A stretch of DNA of 64,000 bases from Brevibacillus choshinensis (GTDB taxonomy: Bacteria > Bacillota > Bacilli > Brevibacillales > Brevibacillaceae), in contig NZ_CP069127.1 in NCBI RefSeq assembly GCF_016811915.1, positions 1,394,001-1,458,000 of the forward strand, in the 5' to 3' direction. Under the pieces are notes generated by a model. The model searched no databases and had not been told where the DNA came from. It worked only from the letters and a program-made list of their open reading frames with translations. Position 1 is the stretch's first letter; each line of letters starts with the position of its first letter. This document shows, one piece after another, positions 1 to 9,950 of the stretch. The translations under genes were made by a program, and so were the position numbers.

Positions 1-1
1 T

Positions 2-382
2 TGCATCGTCATCGGTGAAGGCGGCAGCGGCGGCGCACTCGCAATCAGCGTGGGCAATCGAATCTTTATGCTGGAGAATTCGTATTACTCCGTGATCGCT
101 CCGGAAAGTGCGGCAGCCATTTTGTGGAGAGACTCCAGTCTGGGCATGCGCGCAGCAGAGACGATGAAGATCACGGCACCTGACTTGCTCGAGCTGGGTG
201 TCATTGACGGCATCATCGGCGAACCTTTTGGAGGAGCCCATCGCGACTTGATCCAGCAGGCGAGCCTGGTCAAACAGACGATCGTCGAACAACTGGAACA
301 GTTGGCCAAAATGTCTCCGGATGAACTGATACAGGATCGATATGAAAAGTTCAAACAGATTGGCGAATACGCTTCCCTGTAA
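2..382 (+). CDS. accA: Acetyl-CoA carboxylase carboxyltransferase subunit alpha (3' part)
   Basis: Only the last 126 residues are present; the gene begins before the window. The reading frame is open from base 2. AccA pairs with AccD to form the carboxyltransferase that moves the carboxyl group from carboxybiotin to acetyl-CoA, the first committed step of fatty acid synthesis in the cytoplasm. The glycine-rich [11 protein letters not shown] segment and the following [19 protein letters not shown] stretch are diagnostic of the AccA crotonase-like fold. The C-terminus ends at the usual place for the family. The stop codon lies inside a terminator hairpin, so the acc transcript probably ends here and pfkA has its own promoter, although in Bacilli the two are always neighbours. 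Confidence 0.95.
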   Translation, partial: CIVIGEGGSGGALAISVGNRIFMLENSYYSVIAPESAAAILWRDSSLGMRAAETMKITAPDLLELGVIDGIIGEPFGGAHRDLIQQASLVKQTIVEQLEQLAKMSPDELIQDRYEKFKQIGEYASL

Positions 383-400
383 TGACAGGGGGCGTTTTTT
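370..400 (+). terminator. Rho-independent terminator after accA
   Basis: CCCTGT and ACAGGG pair around an AATG loop. The stem is extended by wobble pairs and followed by a run of six T. It overlaps the accA stop codon. Confidence 0.7.
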
Positions 401-424
401 CGCTTTTTTCTGCGCGGAAAATCT

Positions 425-432
425 GCTACAAT
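425..432 (+). promoter_or_regulatory. Possible extended -10 element for pfkA-pyk
   Basis: TGCTACAAT matches an extended -10 (TGnTATAAT), about 170 bases before pfkA. No good -35 is visible, and the long leader is unexplained, so this is tentative. Confidence 0.3.
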
Positions 433-567
433 CTTAGTCGAATGCAGAAGTTATCAAAACTTCCAAAAAGTATGGCACAAATCATTTTTGTGTATAACAG
501 AAATGCAGATCGGACTGATACAGGGTGTTCCATAGCTGATATGGTACATACTGTTGCCGTTTCTTGA

Positions 568-1563
<996 letters not shown>

Positions 1564-1602
1564 CGTGGGCAGTCTTCAGGAGTTTAGAGGAGGCATATTC
1601 CT

Positions 1603-3357
1603 ATGTTGAGAAAAGCAAAAATCGTATGTACCATCGGACCGGCGAGCGAATCGGTCGAAACACTGAAAAAGCTGATTCATGCAGGGATGAATGTGGCCCG
1701 GCTCAATTTCTCCCATGGATCCCATGAGGAGCACGCAGCACGTATCGTAAACATCCGCAAGGCGTCAGAAGAAACAGGCAAGCCTGTAGCGATCCTGTTG
1801 GATACAAAAGGACCGGAAATCCGCACGGGGACTCTCGCAGTCGATGCAGTCGAGCTGATGGAGGGAAATACGATCGTACTTACGACCGAAGAGGTGGCCG
1901 GTACCGCCGAACGTGTCTCCATCACCTATGCGGAGCTGCCAGAGGACGTGAATCCGGGCGATACCATTTTGATCGATGACGGTCTGATCGGTCTGACCGT
2001 GCAAGAGGTAAAAGGAAACGACATCGTCTGCCTGATCAAAAACGGAGGGACCCTCAAGAGCAAAAAGGGTGTCAACGTTCCAGGAGTCAAAATCAACCTG
2101 CCAGGAATTACGGAAAAGGATGCGCAGGATATTGAATTTGGCATCGAGCAGAAGGTAGACTTCATCGCGGCTTCCTTCGTGCGCAAGGCATCCGATATTT
2201 TGGAGATTCGTTCGATCCTGGAGCGTTATGATGCAAGCATCGATATCATCGCCAAAATCGAGAACCAGGAAGGCGTCGATAACGTAGACGAAATTCTGGT
2301 TGTGACAGACGGCATCATGGTGGCACGCGGCGATTTGGGCGTCGAAATTCCGGCGGAGGAAGTTCCGCTTGTACAGAAAAAGCTGATCAAGAAATGTAAT
2401 GAGCTGGCAAAGCCGGTGATTACCGCTACGCAAATGCTCGACTCCATGCAGCGCAATCCGCGTCCGACCCGTGCGGAAGCAAGCGACGTAGCCAACGCGA
2501 TCTTTGACGGGACAGATGCGATCATGCTGTCCGGCGAGACGGCTGCCGGTAAGTATCCGGTAGAATCGGTGGAAACGATGGACCGAATCGCAGTGCGTGC
2601 TGAGCAGGAGCTCAACTATCGGGAGATCTTGTATACCCAAGCGCAGCTCAAGCAGATCACCATCACAGACGCGATCAGCCAGGCAGTGTCAAACGCAGCG
2701 CTCGATCTGGATGCAGCAGCCATCATTACGGCTACCGAGAGCGGCCATACAGCTCGGATGGTATCCAAATTCCGTCCCAAGGCACCTATCGTAGCCGTGA
2801 CGCCGCATTCCCACGTCATCCGCCGCTTGTCGCTCATTAACGGCGTCTATCCGGTACTGGGTGAGATGGCAAACACGACGGATGAAATGCTGGACATGTC
2901 TGTTCAGGAAGCACTCGAAGCAGGCTTCGTGCGCCACGGAGACCTCGTGGTGATCACGGCCGGTGTACCTGTTCGCGAGGTGGGAACGACCAATCTGATG
3001 AAAATCCATGTGATCGGCGATGTCGTCGCAAAGGGGCAAGGTATTGGACGCAAGGTCGTAACGGGCAAAGTGGTGATCGCTCGCTCGGCCGAGGAGGCAC
3101 TGGCGAAAACGGAAGAGGGCTCCATCCTGGTGACGATCGGCACCGATTCGGACATGATTGAGGCCTTCAAAAAGGCTGCTGCCGTGATCACGGAAGAGGG
3201 GGGACTGACCTCCCACGCTGCGATTGTCGGGCTGAATGTAGGCGTCCCTGTCATCGTAGGCGTTCCTTTGGCAACGGAAGTGCTGAAGGACGGACAAGTC
3301 GTGACAGTGGATTCCGAGCGCGGGCATATCTACTCAGGTCACGCTCGAGTTCTCTAG
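1603..3357 (+). CDS. pyk: Pyruvate kinase with C-terminal extra domain
   Basis: Pyruvate kinase transfers the phosphate of phosphoenolpyruvate to ADP, the last step of glycolysis. The 584-residue length is that of Bacillus-type enzymes. The first 470 residues are the canonical A, B and C domains: [10 protein letters not shown] at the start, [10 protein letters not shown] at the phosphate site, [12 protein letters not shown] with the metal ligands, and the [20 protein letters not shown] substrate signature. The last 110 residues are the extra domain of Bacilli, which resembles the swivelling domain of PEP-utilising enzymes and contains [11 protein letters not shown] with its histidine. The start follows an AGAGGAGG ribosome binding site. 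It is the second gene of the operon with pfkA and is followed by a strong terminator. Confidence 0.97.
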   Translation: MLRKAKIVCTIGPASESVETLKKLIHAGMNVARLNFSHGSHEEHAARIVNIRKASEETGKPVAILLDTKGPEIRTGTLAVDAVELMEGNTIVLTTEEVAGTAERVSITYAELPEDVNPGDTILIDDGLIGLTVQEVKGNDIVCLIKNGGTLKSKKGVNVPGVKINLPGITEKDAQDIEFGIEQKVDFIAASFVRKASDILEIRSILERYDASIDIIAKIENQEGVDNVDEILVVTDGIMVARGDLGVEIPAEEVPLVQKKLIKKCNELAKPVITATQMLDSMQRNPRPTRAEASDVANAIFDGTDAIMLSGETAAGKYPVESVETMDRIAVRAEQELNYREILYTQAQLKQITITDAISQAVSNAALDLDAAAIITATESGHTARMVSKFRPKAPIVAVTPHSHVIRRLSLINGVYPVLGEMANTTDEMLDMSVQEALEAGFVRHGDLVVITAGVPVREVGTTNLMKIHVIGDVVAKGQGIGRKVVTGKVVIARSAEEALAKTEEGSILVTIGTDSDMIEAFKKAAAVITEEGGLTSHAAIVGLNVGVPVIVGVPLATEVLKDGQVVTVDSERGHIYSGHARVL

Positions 3358-3393
3358 GTCAAAAGTTTCATTTCTGCGCATAAGCGAGTTTGC

Positions 3394-3420
3394 GAGGGTG
3401 ACTTGATGTCACCCTCTTTG
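3394..3420 (+). terminator. Terminator after pyk
   Basis: GAGGGTGAC (3394-3402) and GTCACCCTC (3408-3416) form a perfect 9-bp stem with a 5-base loop, followed by TTT. Confidence 0.75.
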
Positions 3421-3434
3421 GCGTTGGAATAAAA

Positions 3435-3577
3435 GGCTGCAAAACCTGTCTCGTTTCAAATAATACCAATAAACGGTGGTTTTTAGGTAATGCAATACAG
3501 GGGGGAATCTGTTAAAATCGTCTGGTTGCTTGCAGCGGACCCGACGCGTTTGGGTAGTCAAACATGCTGTTGCAGCC
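3435..3577 (+). other. Possible structured leader RNA upstream of nrdJ
   Basis: The 477-base gap before nrdJ has no credible gene. GGCTGCAA (3435-3442) is perfectly complementary to TTGCAGCC (3570-3577). They could close a domain that contains further pairings, such as CCTGT with ACAGG and the small GTTTG/CAAAC hairpin near 3549. Part of the interior (near 3503) loosely recalls the GGGAAT-x-GGTTAAA core of cobalamin riboswitches, but the highly conserved B12 box is not convincingly present. It also lies upstream of the NrdR boxes, so it may not even be in the nrdJ transcript. Confidence 0.2.
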
Positions 3578-3721
3578 AAAATTGTTCGACATGGGTTTTT
3601 CAATTTTTAGGGTAAAAGAATCATGTAGCCCGCCGAGTCAAATGCCGATACATAGAGGGTTATGGAAGAGTTCCTCTCGTAAAATGTTCGGGAATTCATG
3701 TCAAGTATTTTTTTGAGAAAC

Positions 3722-3769
3722 ATACTATATATTGTGCTGTCGAAAATTATTGCACACTAGATGTAGGTT
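3722..3769 (+). promoter_or_regulatory. Two NrdR boxes upstream of nrdJ
   Basis: ATACTATATATTGTGC (3722-3737) and ACACTAGATGTAGGTT (3754-3769) both fit the NrdR box pattern of a near-palindrome built on ACACTA and TAGTGT halves. Their starts are 32 bp apart, about three helical turns, which is the known spacing of tandem NrdR boxes in front of ribonucleotide reductase genes. They lie 66 to 113 bp before the nrdJ start, where a repressor could cover the promoter. NrdR itself is encoded at 34709-35194. Confidence 0.75.
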
Positions 3770-3834
3770 AAACTATTGAGTTTTTCAGATAAAGATAGTT
3801 AACTAGAGAGGAACCATTTGAAGGAGGAACCGAT

Positions 3835-6096
3835 ATGTTAGCCACTGAGTTGATTACCAGAACCCGTTTTCTGACGGATGATTTCTTGCAACAATATCCA
3901 GATTTCCCACCACATATGAGTCCGCTGGGACAGTTTGTGTACTACCGTACTTATTCTCGCTTTATTCCGGAAAAAGGAAGACGGGAAACCTGGAAGGAAA
4001 CCTGCCGTCGCTCGGTGGATTACAATATTAAACTGGCTTACCAGCATCTGCACAAGATTGGGCTGCATCCGGACCTGCGCGCGATGGAGGCAGAAGCAGA
4101 AGGACTGTTTGACAACATGTTCAATCTGCGCCAATTCCTGTCCGGACGCACGCTGTGGGTAGGCGGAGCAGAGAACGGCGTAGCGGATCTGTATCCATTG
4201 GCGAACTTCAACTGCTCGTTCCTGAATATCAAATCCTGGGATGACCTGGGAGATTTGTTCTACCTGCTGCTCGTCGGAACAGGGGTAGGCTTCAAATGCA
4301 CGAAGGAAATGGCTGCAGGACTCACTCCGATCCGCACGAATGTATCGCTGCTCTCGTCTGAGTACAAGCCTCTGCCGAAGCATCAACGCCTGGAGCGCTC
4401 CGAGCTGAACGTTCTGGAAAACGGCTTTGCCAAAATTTACGTAGGAGACAGCAAAGAAGGCTGGGTGGAGTCGCTTCGCCTGTACTTGCAGATCCTGACT
4501 GACAAGACATACGAGCACATCCACACGGTGAAAATCTCCTACAACAGCGTCCGTCCAAAAGGAGAGCGACTGCAGCGCTTTGGCGGAACGGCGAGCGGGC
4601 ATGAGCCGCTTCGCGAAATGTTCGAAGGAATCGATAAAGTACTGAAAAACCAGATCGATCAGCATCTGGCCCCTATCGAAAGCGATGAGAAAGGCTACGG
4701 CAAGATTCGCCCGATCCACATTCTGGACATCGGCAATCTGATCGGAGCAAACGTAGTGGTCGGAGGCGTGCGACGCACAGCGGAAATCTTCCTGTTTGAC
4801 CACGATGATTACGAGTGCATGATGGCCAAGTACGGCATCAATGGGTTCTGGACCGATGAGCAGCTGGAGCACCATCGCCAGGTAGGCGAGCTTTTGGGCG
4901 AGCACAAGCCTGTATGGTTTGACAGCATTCAAAAGGTGGGAGACAGTCGCTCCGGGCTGGATCATCGTCGGATGTCCAACAACTCCATTGCCTTTACCAA
5001 ACAGCCATCCCGTGAATTCTTGCACCTCGTCTTCACTCTGATGCAGCTGGAAGGGGAGCCTGGCTTTGTCAATCTCGAAGAAGCAAACCGCCGTCGTCCT
5101 AATGCGGAAGGCCTGAACCCTTGTGCGGAAATCCTGCTCGATTCGTATGGAGTCTGCAATTTGACAACTGTGAATCTGGCTGAGTTCGTCAAAGACAGCG
5201 CGGATGGCTCCAAGTATCTGGATCTGGATGGCCTTCTGGAAGCACAGCGCAAATCTGCGCGTGCAGGACTGCGCATGACGCTGGTTACACTGGAGCTGCC
5301 ACACTGGGATACCGTTCAGCAGCGCGACCGCTTGCTGGGTACTTCCCTGACAGGGGTAAAAGATGCACTCGCCTCTTTGGGCTACACGGAAGAGCAAGAG
5401 CTGGAGCTGCTCCGTCTTCTGGGGAATGCAGCGCGTGATGAAGCCAACCGCTATGCGTACGAGCTGCGCGTCAACTCTCCGTTGCTCGTGACTACCGTGA
5501 AGCCAGAGGGTACTCTGTCGCAAGTAGCAGGTGGGGTTTCCAGCGGTCTACACTGGTCCCATTCGCCATACTACATCCGCCGCATCCGCATCAACGCGGA
5601 GGATCCATTGGCGAAAGCGGTACAGGCACTGGGCTGGAAGGTAAACCCAGAGGTAGGTACTCCAGGCGATACGTACGAAGAGCGCATGGCGAATGCCCGC
5701 ACACTGGTTATCGATTTCCCGGTTGCTTCCGGTGCGAAAGAAACGAAAAACGAAGTGAGTGCCAAACGACAATTCGATACGTATTTCCGTTTCCAAAAGG
5801 AGTATACCGAGCATAACTCTTCCAATACGATAACCGTTCGCAAGGAAGAATGGGGCGAAGTGGAAGAGATCGTATACGGCAATTGGGATAATTTCGTAGG
5901 GGTTTCCTTCCTGCAATTGGATGGAGGGAACTATCAATTGGCGCCGTACGAAGAATGCACACAAGCTGAATACGAAGCGTTGAAGCAGTCGATGAAGGCG
6001 TTTGATCCATCCATTTTGCAGCAGTTTGAAACAGGCGGAGATGCCGACCTGTCGACCGCTGAATCCTGCGAAGGCGGCGCTTGCCCGATTCGTTAA
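3835..6096 (+). CDS. nrdJ: Adenosylcobalamin-dependent ribonucleoside-triphosphate reductase (class II)
   Basis: This monomeric class II reductase makes deoxyribonucleotides from ribonucleoside triphosphates. It uses adenosylcobalamin to generate the active-site thiyl radical and needs no oxygen. The 753 residues match the Lactobacillus leichmannii type. Visible signatures are NFNCSFLNI with one redox cysteine (about residue 127), GTGVGFKCT, the [18 protein letters not shown] finger-loop segment (near 428) with the thiyl cysteine and its glutamate neighbour, and the C-terminal CEGGAC pair (CX4C) that is re-reduced by thioredoxin. The ATG follows AAGGAGG by seven bases. The gene stands alone between terminators and is preceded by two NrdR boxes, so repression by NrdR is likely. 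Confidence 0.95.
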   Translation: MLATELITRTRFLTDDFLQQYPDFPPHMSPLGQFVYYRTYSRFIPEKGRRETWKETCRRSVDYNIKLAYQHLHKIGLHPDLRAMEAEAEGLFDNMFNLRQFLSGRTLWVGGAENGVADLYPLANFNCSFLNIKSWDDLGDLFYLLLVGTGVGFKCTKEMAAGLTPIRTNVSLLSSEYKPLPKHQRLERSELNVLENGFAKIYVGDSKEGWVESLRLYLQILTDKTYEHIHTVKISYNSVRPKGERLQRFGGTASGHEPLREMFEGIDKVLKNQIDQHLAPIESDEKGYGKIRPIHILDIGNLIGANVVVGGVRRTAEIFLFDHDDYECMMAKYGINGFWTDEQLEHHRQVGELLGEHKPVWFDSIQKVGDSRSGLDHRRMSNNSIAFTKQPSREFLHLVFTLMQLEGEPGFVNLEEANRRRPNAEGLNPCAEILLDSYGVCNLTTVNLAEFVKDSADGSKYLDLDGLLEAQRKSARAGLRMTLVTLELPHWDTVQQRDRLLGTSLTGVKDALASLGYTEEQELELLRLLGNAARDEANRYAYELRVNSPLLVTTVKPEGTLSQVAGGVSSGLHWSHSPYYIRRIRINAEDPLAKAVQALGWKVNPEVGTPGDTYEERMANARTLVIDFPVASGAKETKNEVSAKRQFDTYFRFQKEYTEHNSSNTITVRKEEWGEVEEIVYGNWDNFVGVSFLQLDGGNYQLAPYEECTQAEYEALKQSMKAFDPSILQQFETGGDADLSTAESCEGGACPIR

Positions 6097-6120
6097 GGCT
6101 AGCTGCTATAGAAAATTGAA

Positions 6121-6160
6121 AGCAGGGAAGGACTATGATTCAGTCCTTTCCTGCTTTTTT
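6121..6160 (+). terminator. Terminator after nrdJ
   Basis: AGCAGGGAAGGACT (6121-6134) pairs with AGTCCTTTCCTGCT (6142-6155), 14 bp with one wobble, then a T run. Confidence 0.9.
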
Positions 6161-6294
6161 CGCATGCTCCCGGGAATGAGGAGACCAAGTGGATAGTGTC
6201 GGGGCGGTGTGACATGAATGCAGAGGAAGGATGACGCGCATGTCAGATATGGGTTATAGTTCCTAATGGAATGTTTTGAAAAGGAGAGAGAGAA

Positions 6295-7419
6295 TTGCGC
6301 AAAAAACATGCAGCTATTATTCTGATGATCCTCATGCTACTGACAGCTTGCAGCAACTCCGGACAAAACCCCGTTTCGGAAGAGGAAGCCCGAAGCATTG
6401 ATGTCTCCAAATATTTCCCTGCAAAGCCAGGGACCACGCTTGTCTATGAGACGTACGGACCTGCAGGAGAGGTCGTGAGCACGAGTTATCAAGTCGTCAA
6501 ACAGTACGGCTCATCCATGCTCCGCAACGAGCAGGCTGACTTGACGCTCGCAGTTGTGGACAAGACGAAAATGGAAACCGACAAGACGCTCACGTTGGAA
6601 AGCGTGACCGTGTACCAGGTTTCTTCCCAGGAAATCAGGCAAATCCATACCCAGAACAATGCACTGAATCTCAATCCCGACCGTCAGATCGTCTCTCTCA
6701 TGAACACTCCTTCTTGGCAGGCAGACGAAGAGACGAAAGCAACCATCACGGGTTTCGGCAAGACGGTAAGTACTTCGATCGGAAAATTTACAGACTGCAT
6801 CGAACTGCACGAAGTAACGGAGTCACAAAAGGGGACGAGAGTGGAGAAAAAAGTCTATCGCGCACCAGACGTAGGGATCGTGCGAACCGAAGTCAAATTG
6901 CCGGATGGAAAAGACTTCACAGCGTTTACAGAGCTGGTGGAATATCGAGTGCCAAACGGCGAAAGGCAAAACGCCGAGAAAACAGACGAAAACGGACATA
7001 GCCAAACGGAAAACGGAGCTGCCCAAGGAACAGAGACAGAATATGTTAATCAGGAGTTTGGTTTTCACCTCCAGCTACCCGAAGATTGGGCCAACCGGTA
7101 TCGCGTAAAGGAAGATCATTGGGCACAGGATATGGTGAAAACGATCGACTTTTCGTACGATCCTGGAAATGGTGAGTATTATGGCGTTTTCAGCGTCCTC
7201 GTGAAGAAGGGTGAAATGTCACAAGAAGAATGGAATGCACAAGGCTATAGTGAAGGGGGATGGAGGTACATTATGGCCAAGGATGGCTACACCTTTTCCT
7301 ACGTACCGTCGATGGAACCGCCAGCTGAGCTCTTGGATGGTACCCATCAAGCGGAATTGGACGAGCTGTCCCGAGTTATCAACGAAACGGTTTCGTCCAT
7401 CTTCGAAACGTTTCAATAA
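6295..7419 (+). CDS. Putative lipoprotein of unknown function
   Basis: The 374-residue protein begins with a lipoprotein signal: basic MRKKH, a hydrophobic stretch and the lipobox LLTAC with the modified cysteine near residue 19. It should therefore be anchored to the outer face of the membrane. The start codon is TTG, chosen because AAGGAGAGAG lies just upstream and no other start keeps the signal peptide. The mature part has two regions. Residues 25-215 hold a domain I do not recognise, beginning with DVSKYFPAKPGTTLVYETYG. After a charged linker rich in E, N and Q (about 215-250), residues 250-374 begin with NQEFGFHLQLPEDWANRY, which resembles the PsbP-like pattern of many Bacillus lipoproteins. 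No function can be assigned. Confidence 0.75.
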   Translation: MRKKHAAIILMILMLLTACSNSGQNPVSEEEARSIDVSKYFPAKPGTTLVYETYGPAGEVVSTSYQVVKQYGSSMLRNEQADLTLAVVDKTKMETDKTLTLESVTVYQVSSQEIRQIHTQNNALNLNPDRQIVSLMNTPSWQADEETKATITGFGKTVSTSIGKFTDCIELHEVTESQKGTRVEKKVYRAPDVGIVRTEVKLPDGKDFTAFTELVEYRVPNGERQNAEKTDENGHSQTENGAAQGTETEYVNQEFGFHLQLPEDWANRYRVKEDHWAQDMVKTIDFSYDPGNGEYYGVFSVLVKKGEMSQEEWNAQGYSEGGWRYIMAKDGYTFSYVPSMEPPAELLDGTHQAELDELSRVINETVSSIFETFQ

Positions 7420-7529
7420 TCACTTGCTTCAGTTGGACCCGGCTTGTCTTCTCGCAAAGTCACCACTTCATCATTTATAGCGAGAGACATGGTACAATAT
7501 AGAGACAAAGAGAAAGGGGCGATAGCTGC

Positions 7530-7961
7530 GTGAATCCTGTCGTTCATTCGCACCGTTTGCGTGTCCGTTACAGTGAGACCGATCAAATGGGCGTCGTCTA
7601 CCATACCAATTACTTAAATTGGTTTGAAGTTGGCCGCACCGAATTTATTCGCCACGCGGATCTGACTTATCGAGAGCTGGAAGAAAAGGGTGTATTGCTT
7701 CCTCTGACTGATGCAAGTATTTCCTATAAAAAACCGGCGAAGTACGACGACGAGGTCGAGATTCGGACCCATGTGGACGAAATCACGTCAGTGCGATTGA
7801 CCTTTGCCTACGAAATCGTCCGGGTCAGCGATGCCGAGCTTTTGGTCACAGGCAAGACGATGCATGTATTTACGAATGCCGCATTTAAACCCATTCGTCT
7901 ATCCCGCACAGAACCAGACGTGTACGAATGGCTAGAGAATCAACACAAAGGGGGAGAATAA
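7530..7961 (+). CDS. YbgC-like acyl-CoA thioesterase (4HBT hotdog family)
   Basis: The 143-residue protein is a single hotdog-fold domain that should hydrolyse acyl-CoA thioesters in the cytoplasm. The family signature is complete: RYSETDQMGVVYHTNYLNWFE near residues 11-31, with the aspartate of ETDQMG as catalytic residue, followed by GRTEFIR. It starts with GTG after GAAAGGGG. FxsA follows after a two-base gap, so the two are co-transcribed. The physiological acyl group is not evident; hits in this family range from short-chain acyl-CoA to 4-hydroxybenzoyl-CoA. Confidence 0.9.
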   Translation: MNPVVHSHRLRVRYSETDQMGVVYHTNYLNWFEVGRTEFIRHADLTYRELEEKGVLLPLTDASISYKKPAKYDDEVEIRTHVDEITSVRLTFAYEIVRVSDAELLVTGKTMHVFTNAAFKPIRLSRTEPDVYEWLENQHKGGE

Positions 7962-7963
7962 CC

Positions 7964-8362
7964 ATGCTGCTGCGCATCCTCATCGTCTTGTTTATTGTCG
8001 TACCCGCCATCGAACTTTGGGGTCTTATTTCAATAGGCAAAGTGATTGGGGGATGGAGCACGGTTGCTTTGGTCATCTTAACGGGAATTGTCGGCGCATG
8101 GCTGGCCAAGCAGCAAGGCATCCAGGTCGTCCGCAACGTTCAGTTTCAGCTCTCGCGTGGCCAGATGCCGACAGAATCCCTGATTGATGGTGCTCTTGTT
8201 CTCTCTGGTGGGATTATGCTGTTGTTCCCGGGTTTCTTCTCAGATGTGATGGGGATCCTCCTGTTGATCCCGTATACGCGCCTCATCGTGCGGCATTTGA
8301 TCAAAAAATGGCTGTGGTCGATGATCTCATCGGGCAAGATCCAGCTCTTGTTTCGCAGGTAA
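7964..8362 (+). CDS. fxsA: FxsA family cytoplasmic membrane protein
   Basis: This 132-residue membrane protein belongs to the FxsA family, named for the E. coli protein that affects phage T7 exclusion; its role in Bacilli is unknown. It starts at the ATG at 7964 behind AAAGGGGGAG, giving MLLRILIVLFIVVPAIELW, the conserved FxsA N-terminus. Hydrophobic segments lie at about residues 2-19, 26-45 and 76-99, and the conserved TGIVGAWLAKQQG and LLFPGFFSD motifs are present. The C-terminal tail is basic. It is coupled to the upstream thioesterase. Confidence 0.9.
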   Translation: MLLRILIVLFIVVPAIELWGLISIGKVIGGWSTVALVILTGIVGAWLAKQQGIQVVRNVQFQLSRGQMPTESLIDGALVLSGGIMLLFPGFFSDVMGILLLIPYTRLIVRHLIKKWLWSMISSGKIQLLFRR

Positions 8363-8368
8363 ACGAAG

Positions 8369-8421
8369 AAAAAGAACCGTTCCTGTCTGTCAGCCCGACA
8401 GCAGTGGAAACGGTTCTTTTT
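8369..8421. terminator. Bidirectional terminator between fxsA and the AI-2E permease gene
   Basis: AAAAGAACCGTT at 8369 pairs with AACGGTTCTTTT ending at 8420. The A tract on one side and T tract on the other suit termination of both convergent genes. Confidence 0.85.
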
Positions 8422-8425
8422 GCAT

Positions 8426-9556
8426 TTATGTACGCTTTCCTCTGATATAACCCCATATATCAAAAAAGACATCAGCTTTGACAAGGGCATTGATCATGAC
8501 CAGAGAGACGGGACCAATGATCAGTCCCAAAAAACCAAAGAGCTGCAAGCCGACAAACAAGGCTACCAATGCCAATAGCGGGTCCAGTCCCACGTTTTCA
8601 GCGACCACTTTTGGTTCGATAATCTGGCGGAAGATCAGCACGACCGCATACAGGATGGAAAGTCCGATGACGAGCGTGTAATTTCCTTTAAAAAACAGAT
8701 AGATGATCCAAGGGATGAAGACGGTCCCCGTACCCAGATAAGGCAGCAAATCGACGAGACCCGTAATCAAACCGATTGTGATTGCGTATTCTACACGCAT
8801 GATCAGGAGCCCGATGATGACGATCGCCGCCGTGAGGGAGATCAGCGTCAGCTGCGCTTTCAGAAAGCCGACGAGGGCACCGCGCAGATCGTGGAAGATT
8901 TGATCGAGTCGACTGTTGACCCCTTTGGGTAGTATTCTGCGGAAGCGCGCTTCCCATTGGTGGAAGTCCTTCGAAATAAAGAAGGCGCCCATCAAGGAAA
9001 TCACCGAAACGGTGGCCATATTCGGCAAGGAAACGAGGAAATTTTTGAGACCATCCAAAAAGCGGACGATCAGATCCTGCCCCGTGTGAGTGATCGTCGA
9101 AATGCCACTCCCAATCGTAGAGTCAACTTTTTGCTGGAAATCGGGATCTAGCTGTGTGTAAAGCCACTGGATTTGATTGTAGATCCCCATGAGAAATTCC
9201 TGAGAGATCGTGCGCTGCAAATACTGAGACAGCTCTGCAGCAAAACCGGGCAGGCGCTTGGCCAGATCGCCAATTTCTACGACGGTCTCCGTTACGATCA
9301 GCGTGACTGCACCGACTGCCAGCAGCATGAGCAAAAGCAAGCAGATCGTCACGGACAGCCAGCGCGGGAATCGAAACTTTCTCGACATGAAAGTAACAGG
9401 CCGGTTGATCAGCAGGGCGATGACTAAAGCAATTAGAAATGGGTAAAGTAAGGGTGTTGCAAACTGAATGACCCATATTACGAGATAGACAAGCAGGCAA
9501 ACCCATAAAAACCGAATGATTTGAAACAGTCTCTCCACCCAGTTTTCCTGATTCAA
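8426..9556 (-). CDS. ytvI: AI-2E family transporter (YtvI-like)
   Basis: The 376-residue polytopic membrane protein belongs to the AI-2E/PerM family (PF01594). The name comes from TqsA, but most Bacilli members have no proven substrate. The start is a TTG at 9556 behind AGAAAGGAGA, giving MNQENWVERLFQIIRF. Two N-terminal helices (about 12-50), one at 60-85 and four or five in the C-terminal half are visible. The large middle loop (about 90-200) and the GFLKAQLTLISLTAAI segment near 210 are typical. The C-terminal half carries the conserved GLDPLLALVALFVGLQLFGFLGLIIGP motif. It is convergent with fxsA and divergent from citZ. Confidence 0.9.
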   Translation of the reverse strand: MNQENWVERLFQIIRFLWVCLLVYLVIWVIQFATPLLYPFLIALVIALLINRPVTFMSRKFRFPRWLSVTICLLLLMLLAVGAVTLIVTETVVEIGDLAKRLPGFAAELSQYLQRTISQEFLMGIYNQIQWLYTQLDPDFQQKVDSTIGSGISTITHTGQDLIVRFLDGLKNFLVSLPNMATVSVISLMGAFFISKDFHQWEARFRRILPKGVNSRLDQIFHDLRGALVGFLKAQLTLISLTAAIVIIGLLIMRVEYAITIGLITGLVDLLPYLGTGTVFIPWIIYLFFKGNYTLVIGLSILYAVVLIFRQIIEPKVVAENVGLDPLLALVALFVGLQLFGFLGLIIGPVSLVMINALVKADVFFDIWGYIRGKRT

Positions 9557-9693
9557 AATGGTCTCCTTTCTGACCCTGCACCAAAGGGCAAATGGTGTTG
9601 TAACTATTATGCAGTATGCTGGATAGGTCGAGCAAGTTGGCGAAAAAAACAAAACCGGGTTTCACCCTTTGAAACATTTTTTCGGTTACCTTA

Positions 9694-9722
9694 TTCACAA
9701 AACTGCAATAATCTTTTATAAT
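9694..9722 (+). promoter_or_regulatory. SigA promoter for citZ
   Basis: TTCACA (9694-9699), a 17-base spacer and a perfect TATAAT (9717-9722). The leader to citZ is about 220 bases and contains a small CTTGC/GCAAG hairpin near 9780. Nothing else is seen in this 394-base divergent gap. Confidence 0.75.
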
Positions 9723-9950
9723 TGGGTCGTCTTAAGTGGATTCTTTTCTCTTCTCTCGCCATGCAGAGGCACTGACTCCCTTGCTGTTTTGCAAGGATCG
9801 CGTGGATGACTTTCTAGACAAGAGTGGTGGATGAAAGAAACCGCTGCCTACAAATTTCATATAGCTTTACGTTCGTGCGTGTACCAGTCGACCGGACAAG
9901 CGAAAGACTGGATAGGCACTATTACTTAGTGGAAAAGGAGAGGGAGATCT

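Noticed and set aside
3503-3560. Cobalamin riboswitch upstream of nrdJ as a firm call
   Set aside because: Only the GGGAAT...GTTAAAA part resembles the core; the B12 box is not convincing and the region lies upstream of the likely promoter. Kept only as a low-confidence lead.
3838-5523. 561-codon open frame antisense to nrdJ
   Set aside because: It mirrors the codon pattern of nrdJ, has no ribosome binding site and its cysteine/glutamine-rich translation resembles no protein.
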